Part shown: piece after piece, positions 1 to 5,492 of the stretch
How positions within the stretch are numbered: position 1 is the stretch's first letter
Layout of the letters: each line of letters starts with the position of its first letter
DNA from: Bacteroidota bacterium
GTDB taxonomy: Bacteria; Bacteroidota; Bacteroidia; Bacteroidales; VadinHA17
Assembly: GCA_030631445.1 (NCBI GenBank)
Contig: DAOVLD010000122.1
Coordinates: forward strand, 1-5,972
Direction of reading: 5' to 3'
DNA length: 5,972 nucleotides
Translations under genes and position numbers: made by a program
The notes under the pieces: generated by a model
What the model was told of the DNA's origin: nothing
Database searches by the model: none
The model's input: only the letters and a program-made list of their open reading frames with translations

Positions 1-1519
1 ATTCTTCAGTTTCATTAATGAGTTTTTCAAGACCTTTATCGTCGAGAGTGGATTTATATGCAGCCAGTTCTTCCACAGTTCTTTTATTAATCTCTTTTTG
101 TAAGCCGGGTTGTGGTGTGAGCACCATCAATAATGCATGAGGATTTGAGATCAGATATTCTTTTATGGTTGACTTAAGCAGATCAGTTTCGAGCGCTGTT
201 TTAACTTTTTCAAGAGGTTTGTTAAACTCGAGACCCAGGAATGGGTCGTTGTTGAAGAACCATCCCGGATAGCTCATCATCAGATATCTTAATCCTTTTT
301 GAGGTGTATTACCTTCTTTAAGATTAAATTCCATCCGGTTCAGAATGCCTTCCACCATTGACTTATCAAGTCCTTCACTGGTGACTTTCCGAAGAGTATT
401 AAAAATAATTTCTTTGAATTTATCTTTGTCTTCGGAATTTGCATTCTGCACAATAATTTCAAAAACATTTTGCTGCGATTCATTAAATGATGCACGTATG
501 TCACGACCAATCCCGGCTTCCTGGATAGCGAGGCGCAGTGGAGCTGACTCGTGGTTAACCAAAGCTTCGGATAGCACATCAAAAGCCATGCATAAAGTCC
601 GGTCGGTATTTTTACCTGCAACAAAGCTGAGACTCAGATAGGTTTTATTCTCTGTTGAACTTCCATCGGGTACAGCGTAGGTTTTTTCCACTACCTTCAT
701 TTGGTCAAAGGGTTCCTGAAGTGGAATTTCAACTTTTTTGTCTGATTTTTCATACTTTATGAGATATTCAGTATCAATGAATTGTAGTTCCTTTTCAAGG
801 TCAGCATTTCCGTAAAGCAGAATATAACTGTTTGAAGGGTGGTAAAATTTTTTGTGGAAATTAATAAAATCTTCATAGGTTAGTTCTGGTATAGCGCCAG
901 GGTAACCACCTGAGCATACACCGTAAGTGTTGTCGGGAAAAAGGTGTTTGTTCACCTGGTAGTTGAGTTCACTGGTAGGATCAGAAAAAGCGCCTTTCAT
1001 TTCGTTATAAACAACGCCTTTATAAACGATCTCACCCTCTTTATCGGTTAATTCACGATGCCAGCCTTCTTGTTTAAAAATTCGCGGATCGTCGTAAACC
1101 AGAGGATTAAAAACTGCATCGAGGTAAACATGCATCAGGTTAAAGTAGTCTTTGTCATTCATGCTTGCTACCGGGTAGGTAGTTATATCAGCACCTGTCA
1201 TTGCATTAAGGAAGGTATTTAAAGATCCTTTTAACAAGACATCAAAAGGACTTTTTACCGGGAAGTTTTTAGAACCATTCAGTACAGAATGTTCCATAAT
1301 ATGAGGTGTGCCATAATCGTTTTCAGGAGCTGTTTTAAAAGCAGTATTAAAAAGTTTGTTGGCGTCATCGGCAACAATTTTCAGTAAGTGAGCACCGCTT
1401 TTTTCATGCGAGAAGTATAGACATTCCGCATTTATTTCCTGTACAAACTTCTTTTCAATCAATTTAAAACCATGATAGGTTTTATTGACTTTGTATTTTT
1501 TATTTGGTGTACATGCCAC
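1..1519 (-). CDS. M16C zinc metallopeptidase, presequence protease (PreP)-like, N-terminal half; 3' end beyond window
   Basis: Family role: M16C peptidases enclose unfolded peptides in a clamshell chamber and cut them with zinc. Seen, counting from the GTG at 1519: the inverted zinc motif H73-I-M-E76-H77 followed by SVLNGSKNFPVKSPF; the LNTFLNAMTGADITTYPVAS region typical of PreP; and the third zinc ligand E173 in VVYNEMKGAFSDP, 96 residues after H77, much as in human PreP. All catalytic residues are present. About 506 codons are visible; the family is usually near 1000 residues, so the second half lies outside the window. The start is uncertain. The frame is open only from 1546, has no ATG before the one inside HIMEH, and reads KKGNALVVAC, a lipobox-like end without a full hydrophobic core. 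GTG 1519 lies two bases after the flavoprotein stop, suggesting translational coupling. The family call is firm; export and the exact start are not. Confidence 0.9.
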   Translation of the reverse strand, partial: MACTPNKKYKVNKTYHGFKLIEKKFVQEINAECLYFSHEKSGAHLLKIVADDANKLFNTAFKTAPENDYGTPHIMEHSVLNGSKNFPVKSPFDVLLKGSLNTFLNAMTGADITTYPVASMNDKDYFNLMHVYLDAVFNPLVYDDPRIFKQEGWHRELTDKEGEIVYKGVVYNEMKGAFSDPTSELNYQVNKHLFPDNTYGVCSGGYPGAIPELTYEDFINFHKKFYHPSNSYILLYGNADLEKELQFIDTEYLIKYEKSDKKVEIPLQEPFDQMKVVEKTYAVPDGSSTENKTYLSLSFVAGKNTDRTLCMAFDVLSEALVNHESAPLRLAIQEAGIGRDIRASFNESQQNVFEIIVQNANSEDKDKFKEIIFNTLRKVTSEGLDKSMVEGILNRMEFNLKEGNTPQKGLRYLMMSYPGWFFNNDPFLGLEFNKPLEKVKTALETDLLKSTIKEYLISNPHALLMVLTPQPGLQKEINKRTVEELAAYKSTLDDKGLEKLINETEE

Positions 1520-1521
1520 AA

Positions 1522-2880
1522 CTAAAGCATTTCCTTTCTTCGTTGTTTAACAACCATTTCCGCTGCTTTTATTACAGGATATGCAGTGGGCGGTCCGGTT
1601 AAAAGAGGATGTGTGCCAATCTGTGAAGTAAGTATAGCATTGACTGTCATTTGGTTTTCTATTGCAAGACCAATTAAATTAGTCAATTCTCCGGTACTGG
1701 ATGCCCCAATAACTTCCCCTCCAATAATAATCCCGTCTTCATGCGTTACAATCAATTTAACAAGTTGCTTTTTGGTTCCTTCCATTGTTCCCGGATGTTT
1801 GTCAATTCCCTCAAAAGTGCCTGTGACAACATTGAAACCTCTTTGATTAGCCAGAGTTTCAGTTACTCCGGCTACACCAAAACCTGTATCTCCAATAGAT
1901 GTGCAAAAAATTGAGATAGTTCCTTTAAATGATCTCAATGTAGATAGTCCAAACAGGTTCATCCCAACTATTCTTGCTTCAGAGCAGGCTGTTGATGCCA
2001 GCATAAGACTTTTTATACTACTTGTAATGAAGCTGTGTTTTTCAGCGCAGTCACCAATAGCAAAAATGTCTTTATTTGCTGTGTTCATATACGCATTCAC
2101 CTTAATAAAACCTAATTCATTAATTTCTATTCCTGATTTTTCTGCAAGAGCCGAATTGGGGTGATATCCGGTAGATAAAATCACTATGTCTGTTTCAATC
2201 TTTTCTCCGTTATTTAAAAGAACCCCGGTAACTTTTCCTGCTCCCTGAATTTCTTTTACTCCATTGTTGGTAATTATTTGCACCCCTCTTTCTTTAAGAA
2301 TTTCTTCAGCCCTTAGAGCAAGTTCATCATCAAAAGCAAGTTGTAATATATGAGGAAGAACTTCAACCAGTGTAACATTATTGATAACTTTTTTTAATTC
2401 GTCAGCTAATTCCACACCAATAAATCCGCCTCCAATAATTACTACCCGATTACATTTTTTGATCTGAGTCAATAAACCATCGAGATAATTCTTGTCTTTA
2501 GGAATAGTAAATACATTTTCCATATCTGTTCCAATGAGCCATTTTGGAATCGATGGGATTGACCCGGTTGCTAATACCAGTTTGTCAAATTCTATCTCAG
2601 TGCCATCAGAGGTTTTGCATATTTTCTTTTCCTGATCAATAGAAACAGCTTCATCAATTTTTAATTTTATTCCAAGTTTGGTGAACATTGCATCAGAAAC
2701 GAGATTTTTTTCAGAGCTTCCCAATGATCCGAAAATGTAAGGTATTCCGCATGGCACCAATACTTCTTCTTCCATACGTAATAATAGAAAGTTTTTGTCC
2801 GGATAAAATGATTTCCCTGTTGTTGCAGCTACAATTCCCGCGGCACTCCCGCCAATAATTAATACATCTGTTTTTTGCAT
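1522..2880 (-). CDS. FAD-dependent pyridine nucleotide-disulfide oxidoreductase, CoA-disulfide reductase / NADH oxidase type
   Basis: A 452-residue cytosolic flavoprotein of full family length. Seen: the FAD-binding Rossmann motif VLIIGGSAAGIVAA (residues 7-19); a single redox cysteine C44 in VPCGIPYIFG; the ATG motif at 104-106; a second nucleotide-binding fold VVIIGGGFIGVELADEL (146-162) ending in acidic E173, which suggests NADH rather than NADPH; the second FAD motif DIFAIGDCA (271-279); and a C-terminal dimerisation domain from about 320. A lone active-site cysteine, instead of a CxxxxC pair, is the mark of the CoA-disulfide reductase, NADH oxidase/peroxidase and NAD(P)H:sulfur oxidoreductase group, which reduce CoA disulfides, per/polysulfides, peroxide or oxygen. 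Which substrate applies here cannot be read from sequence. The start is supported by an AAGGAAGT ribosome site seven bases upstream. The peptidase frame follows after two bases, so the two are probably cotranscribed. The basic tail KQRRKEML looks like an addition to the usual C-terminus. Confidence 0.9.
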   Translation of the reverse strand: MQKTDVLIIGGSAAGIVAATTGKSFYPDKNFLLLRMEEEVLVPCGIPYIFGSLGSSEKNLVSDAMFTKLGIKLKIDEAVSIDQEKKICKTSDGTEIEFDKLVLATGSIPSIPKWLIGTDMENVFTIPKDKNYLDGLLTQIKKCNRVVIIGGGFIGVELADELKKVINNVTLVEVLPHILQLAFDDELALRAEEILKERGVQIITNNGVKEIQGAGKVTGVLLNNGEKIETDIVILSTGYHPNSALAEKSGIEINELGFIKVNAYMNTANKDIFAIGDCAEKHSFITSSIKSLMLASTACSEARIVGMNLFGLSTLRSFKGTISIFCTSIGDTGFGVAGVTETLANQRGFNVVTGTFEGIDKHPGTMEGTKKQLVKLIVTHEDGIIIGGEVIGASSTGELTNLIGLAIENQMTVNAILTSQIGTHPLLTGPPTAYPVIKAAEMVVKQRRKEML

Positions 2881-2887
2881 TTTTATT

Positions 2888-2895
2888 ACTTCCTT
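2888..2895 (-). promoter_or_regulatory. Ribosome binding site of the flavoprotein gene
   Basis: Minus-strand AAGGAAGT lies seven bases before the ATG at 2880. It supports this start codon over later in-frame methionines. Confidence 0.6.
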
Positions 2896-2972
2896 TTTAA
2901 TTAATAAGATGACTTCGAACTTAATAATAAACTCGTTTCTTTCAATATAATTTGTTATGTTATTAAATACAT

Positions 2973-2981
2973 ATTATATCA
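2973..2981 (-). promoter_or_regulatory. Extended -10-like promoter element ahead of the flavoprotein gene
   Basis: The minus strand reads TGATATAAT, a full match to an extended -10 (TGnTATAAT), about 90 bases before the ATG at 2880. No good -35 lies at the usual 17-base distance (the hexamer there is GAAATT; TTGTGA sits only 13 bases away). No clear Bacteroidota-type TAnnTTTG element was seen. In DNA this AT-rich a chance match is possible. A 7-bp inverted repeat, ATATAAT at 2945-2951 with ATTATAT at 2973-2979, overlaps the element. Confidence 0.3.
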
Positions 2982-3022
2982 CCTTACCTCATCACAATTT
3001 CCTAACTCTTAACAATGTGAAA

Positions 3023-3054
3023 GTTTATTTGTTGATTTGTTGATGAGTTTATTT
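3023..3054. repeat. Octamer tandem array, four copies of GTTKATTT
   Basis: Four consecutive 8-base units are read on the plus strand: GTTTATTT (3023), GTTGATTT (3031), GTTGATGA (3039), GTTTATTT (3047). The period is exact and differences are one to three bases. The array lies wholly in the spacer between the receptor gene and the flavoprotein gene. Its function is unknown. Confidence 0.6.
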
Positions 3055-3083
3055 ATAAGATTAAATAATGATAAACATTTTAA

Positions 3084-3120
3084 CTTCTAAACTCCTAAAC
3101 TTATACACTTATAAACTTTT
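3084..3120. repeat. Octamer tandem array, about 4.5 copies of CTTMTAAA, overlapping a gene end
   Basis: Plus-strand units are CTTCTAAA (3084), CTCCTAAA (3092), CTTATACA (3100), CTTATAAA (3108), then partial CTTTT (3116). The last units lie inside the receptor gene and encode its final Ser-Leu and TAA stop (3111-3109). The unit is similar, in opposite orientation, to the octamer array 30 bases away, with AAAC shared after rotation. Confidence 0.65.
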
Positions 3121-3909
3121 CTTCACAGCATTACAATTTCTAATTTCTTCCCGTAAAGTCCTGTAATAAGTTGCTGCATATTTCAAACGGCTCCCATACC
3201 ATGAAAACATAGTTCCATCTACCAGTAAAATGGGGAGGTTGGGATATTTTTTTCTGATAAATTCTATGTCCTGCTGACTAAAGGGATATGGTTCCGATGA
3301 TAGTAGTATCACCTCTGTTTCATCTATTTGGTCTAAAGTAATTTTTGGGTAACTGCCTGTACTACTGAAGATATTGATGAGCCTACATTTATAAAGCATA
3401 TTTGTGATAAAAGTGTTTCCGCCGGCAACCATATAAGGATCCTTCCAGATAAAATAGACCACCTTCATTAACGGATAGCTTTCAAGACGATCCATGCGCG
3501 TTTTGATTTCGTCTATTATTTGCCTGGCATTTTTAGCTTTATTAACTAACTCACCAATACCCCAAATCATCAATAAAGCATCCTCCAGTGTAGCTATATC
3601 ACTCATCCAGACCGGATATTTTTCCTGAAGTTTGTGAATCCCTTCAGGATAGTTTTCCTCTTTATTTCCAATAATTAAATCGGGTTGCAGTTTATCTATT
3701 ACTTCAAATTGAAATTTCTTAGTGCCACCAATTTTAGCTCGTTTATTTGTCTTGTCGGGCGGGTATATGCAATACCTGGTTACTCCAACAATCCCGGCAT
3801 CCAATCCCAGATCAAAAAGCAACTCGGTTTGTGATGGAACAAGGGAAATAATCCTGGATGGATATTTATCCAACCGGATTGTATTGTTCATTTGATCTTT
3901 GAATTCCAT
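3109..3909 (-). CDS. Cytosolic BtuF-like helical-backbone metal receptor (periplasmic-binding-protein fold, no signal peptide)
   Basis: A 266-residue protein of the Peripla_BP_2 fold used by cobalamin- and ferric-siderophore-binding ABC receptors. Seen: PSRIISLVPSQTELLFDLGL (17-36), GVTRYCIYP (42-50), PDLIIGNKEEN (76-86), the long interlobe helix near 120-142, WKDPYMVAGGNTF (155-167) opening the second lobe, and VDGTMFSWYGSRL (230-242). There is no signal peptide or lipobox: the family's usual first strand begins a few residues after Met1, so the protein should be cytosolic as encoded. I associate this signal-less version with Bacteroidota. No permease or ATPase gene is adjacent, so transport is not implied; binding or sensing of a corrinoid or metal complex is only a guess. 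A ribosome-site-like AGGTGA lies 11 bases before the ATG. The last codons are formed by an octamer repeat. C47 and R45 are candidate ligand residues. Confidence 0.82.
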   Translation of the reverse strand: MEFKDQMNNTIRLDKYPSRIISLVPSQTELLFDLGLDAGIVGVTRYCIYPPDKTNKRAKIGGTKKFQFEVIDKLQPDLIIGNKEENYPEGIHKLQEKYPVWMSDIATLEDALLMIWGIGELVNKAKNARQIIDEIKTRMDRLESYPLMKVVYFIWKDPYMVAGGNTFITNMLYKCRLINIFSSTGSYPKITLDQIDETEVILLSSEPYPFSQQDIEFIRKKYPNLPILLVDGTMFSWYGSRLKYAATYYRTLREEIRNCNAVKKSL

Positions 3910-4065
3910 TTATGATAATTTCACCTGATCCTTATTATGTCGGATGCTTCTAATACGAGATAATTTAATAAGTATGATAGCCAGCATGTTGAACACCAGG
4001 AGACCGGTGGAGAGAATTGCCAGCACAAATGTTAAATTGTAAAGAAAATTATTGTGTTTTTTCAT
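3910..4065 (-). CDS. Small single-span membrane protein, 51 aa, unrecognised
   Basis: The start is ATG at 4065 and the stop is TAA at 3912-3910. The product begins MKKHNNFLYNL, has one long hydrophobic stretch at about residues 11-33 (LTFVLAILSTGLLVFNMLAIILI), and ends in a basic tail with KLSRIRSIRHNKDQ. The charge balance favours the C-terminus inside the cell. I do not recognise the family. It begins 33 bases after the hydrolase stop, and its TAA is followed at once by the ATG of the metal-receptor gene in the same frame, so it sits inside a tight operon and may be translationally coupled. Its own ribosome site is weak (A-rich). Removing the stop would give one 318-residue membrane-anchored receptor. 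It could be a genuine small protein, an N-terminal anchor cut off by a nonsense change, or chance. Support is the hydrophobic composition, normal codons and exact fit between neighbours. Confidence 0.5.
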   Translation of the reverse strand: MKKHNNFLYNLTFVLAILSTGLLVFNMLAIILIKLSRIRSIRHNKDQVKLS

Positions 4066-4098
4066 TTCTACATTTTTTTAATAAGCCACCAATAATGA

Positions 4099-5148
4099 TC
4101 ATAGATATTTCCTGAAAAAGGTGATCTGATCTGTAACACTTTTTTCAAAATTATCACCTGTATAAATATCAAAATGACCGATAGGATATTTTTTCACCTC
4201 AGCATATTTACCAAGTTTTTTTGCAGTTTTTAAAACAGAATTTAATGATACCAGGTTGTCTTTTTCACATACTTGCAGAAGTACCGGACATTGAACATCC
4301 TTTGCGTAGTCAATAGGATTGAATCCGTGTGTTCTTAGCATACCGCGTGTACAAACTTCATTTACAAAACTTGCCGAGACAACTTTTGAATAGCCATCAA
4401 ATGCACCGGGGGCATTAATTAATGCCAGGCTGCCGGGTTTTCCAACGATTGGTAATTTATGCGCAGAGAGGCCAAACCTCGACCGGCCCATATCCCGCTG
4501 GGCATGCATAAACAGGCGTAGAAAGAACCAAATACCCTCTCTTTTAACAGCTAATTTACCATCTGTATGAGAGTCAAGTGCCGGGCATTGACCGCAGACA
4601 CAGGCAATTCTTTTATCTCTGGCAGCAGTAATTATGCCATAACCACCGCTGGCTGAAGTTCCCCACATAGCGATCCTGTCAGGGTTAATATTTTTTATTC
4701 CCCTTGCATACTCAATTGCAGCAGAACAATCTTCTAATTGTTTTGAAAAAAAGAAAAGTTGTCTGGGCTCACCTTCACTATCACCAAAGTAGCGGTAATC
4801 AATTGCAAGAACTGCCATACCGGCTTTTACAAAACGTAATGCATAAGATTCAAGCAGCATATCCTTTGTGCCCCCAAAGCCATTGCTCATTATAATACAG
4901 GGAACCGGGGTTGATAAGTCTTCAGGCATGTACTGCCACGCATTTATTAAAGTGCCATTTACTTTAAAACTCACCTCTTTTCTTGATTCCGGGGGCTTGT
5001 GGTTATTTTTACCAGCACCGGGTTTTGAAACTTGTAAAGGTTGTTTTTCTACATTAAAGCCGGGGAAAAAGATCACAATGATCAGGTAAAGGATGATTAG
5101 TCCTATAAGAATTCCCAGAATTATACCTATTATTTTAAGCACTATCAT
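4099..5148 (-). CDS. Membrane-anchored alpha/beta hydrolase with serine nucleophile
   Basis: A 349-residue alpha/beta-hydrolase-fold enzyme. Seen: an N-terminal hydrophobic helix at residues 4-28 that probably acts as an uncleaved anchor, with only MIVLK before it; a polar Pro/Lys/Gly-rich linker (35-57); the oxyanion-side loop SNGFGG (88-93); AIDYRYFGDSEG (115-126); the nucleophile elbow WGTSASGG with S165; D297 in CEKDNLVS; and H325 in GHFDIY. These form a plausible Ser-Asp-His triad. The elbow is GxSxS-G rather than GxSxG, a variation I know from relatives with GTSFSGG. The insert near 186-275 probably forms the lid. The likely reaction is hydrolysis of an ester, amide or thioester; the substrate cannot be read from sequence. 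A strong GGAGG site seven bases upstream fixes the start. It is first in a likely operon with the small membrane ORF and the metal receptor. The topology of the catalytic domain is not settled. Confidence 0.85.
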   Translation of the reverse strand: MIVLKIIGIILGILIGLIILYLIIVIFFPGFNVEKQPLQVSKPGAGKNNHKPPESRKEVSFKVNGTLINAWQYMPEDLSTPVPCIIMSNGFGGTKDMLLESYALRFVKAGMAVLAIDYRYFGDSEGEPRQLFFFSKQLEDCSAAIEYARGIKNINPDRIAMWGTSASGGYGIITAARDKRIACVCGQCPALDSHTDGKLAVKREGIWFFLRLFMHAQRDMGRSRFGLSAHKLPIVGKPGSLALINAPGAFDGYSKVVSASFVNEVCTRGMLRTHGFNPIDYAKDVQCPVLLQVCEKDNLVSLNSVLKTAKKLGKYAEVKKYPIGHFDIYTGDNFEKSVTDQITFFRKYL

Positions 5149-5155
5149 TTGTTAT

Positions 5156-5160
5156 CCTCC
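5156..5160 (-). promoter_or_regulatory. Strong Shine-Dalgarno site of the hydrolase gene
   Basis: Minus-strand GGAGG sits seven bases before the ATG at 5148. Such a strong anti-16S match is notable beside the weak A-rich sites elsewhere in the window. It supports this start and suggests efficient translation of the first operon gene. Confidence 0.7.
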
Positions 5161-5262
5161 GATTTTATTATTGCAAATTACTACTAAATCCCAGATAATA
5201 CAACCAGAAACATATAGCATTGTAACTATTCAGTGTCTTAAGTTTGGAATACCTAATAAAAG

Positions 5263-5322
5263 AAATGCCTGAAGTGCTTAAAGTTTAAAGTGCCTAAAAT
5301 GTCTAGAATGCTAAAATGTTCA
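5263..5322. repeat. Degenerate nonamer tandem array, consensus AARTGYCTA
   Basis: Plus-strand units are AAATGCCTG (5263), AAGTGCTTA (5272), a 7-base AAGTTTA (5281), AAGTGCCTA (5288), AAATGTCTA (5297), an 8-base GAATGCTA (5306) and AAATGTTCA (5314). The spacing slips by one or two bases at two units. Weaker copies may extend back to about 5231. Confidence 0.5.
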
Positions 5323-5333
5323 AATTTTTAGGC
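5292..5333. repeat. 8-bp perfect inverted repeat across the nonamer array
   Basis: GCCTAAAA at 5292-5299 pairs with TTTTAGGC at 5326-5333 across 26 bases. The left arm is part of a nonamer unit, so the palindrome may be a by-product of an inverted repeat copy. It has no U-tract arrangement typical of a terminator. Confidence 0.35.
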
Positions 5334-5372
5334 TAATCTCATTATACTTTGCATTTTTAAGTCGGCAATTTT

Positions 5373-5421
5373 CAGTCCCGGAAAAACAGAAATCTTCGAT
5401 TTTATATTTTTCCGAGGACTG
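5373..5421. repeat. Long imperfect hairpin, possible transcript end downstream of the CYTH gene
   Basis: CAGTCC (5373-5378) and CGGAAAAA (5379-5386) pair with TTTTTCCG (5407-5414) and GGACTG (5416-5421), with one bulged A at 5415. Inside, AAATC (5390-5394) pairs with GATTT (5398-5402) around a TTC loop. This gives about 19 base pairs with a small internal loop. It lies 72 bases past the CYTH stop, so it could end that transcript or protect its 3' end, but neither strand shows a T-run directly after the stem, unlike a standard intrinsic terminator. The right arm is also the first unit of the heptamer array. Confidence 0.55.
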
Positions 5422-5443
5422 TGGACTGCAGACTGCGGACTGA
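5416..5443. repeat. Heptamer tandem array, four copies of RGACTGN
   Basis: Plus-strand units are GGACTGT (5416), GGACTGC (5423), AGACTGC (5430) and GGACTGA (5437), with an exact period of seven. An inverted copy (CAGTCC) forms the left arm of the neighbouring hairpin. It is more GC-rich than the surrounding spacer. Confidence 0.65.
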
Positions 5444-5492
5444 TTAGTTACGTTGAATTATCTTGTAATAAATTGAGATAATATTTCTATTG

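Larger units (their letters stand above)
5149..5492. other. 344-base spacer without a recognisable gene, rich in short repeats
   Basis: This spacer lies between the CYTH gene stop and the hydrolase start. It contains, from high to low coordinates, a heptamer array, a long imperfect hairpin, an 8-bp inverted repeat, and a degenerate nonamer array. About 70 AT-rich bases then remain before the hydrolase ribosome site and presumably hold its promoter; no consensus promoter could be picked with confidence. No open frame here has coding character, and no tRNA or riboswitch pattern was recognised. Confidence 0.6.

Noticed and set aside
340..641. Open frames on both strands over the peptidase region (minus 340-624, plus 345-641)
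   Set aside because: The frame with HxxEH and PreP-like sequence is continuous through this stretch; these products resemble no family and are shadows.
1515..1540. Possible programmed frameshift at the flavoprotein end (AAGGA followed by CTTTAG, like the prfB site)
   Set aside because: A +1 shift reads seven residues to a stop, not into the peptidase. The peptidase needs a -1 shift, and there is no good slippery heptamer.
1586..2164. Two plus-strand open frames (1586-1846 and 1901-2164)
   Set aside because: Both are antisense to the well-supported flavoprotein gene and show no domain or ribosome site.
4066..4098. Cobalamin riboswitch ahead of the receptor gene
   Set aside because: The space is only 33 bases, no B12-box-like sequence was seen, and the gene lies inside an operon.
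4704..5089. Plus-strand open frames at 4704-4895 and 4868-5089
   Set aside because: Antisense to the hydrolase gene, with low-complexity products and no family resemblance.
5373..5421. Standard Rho-independent terminator
   Set aside because: No T-run follows the full stem on either strand, so it is listed only as a hairpin with a possible role at a transcript end.
5263..5443. CRISPR array
   Set aside because: Units are only seven to nine bases, contiguous, with no spacers between them and no cas genes.
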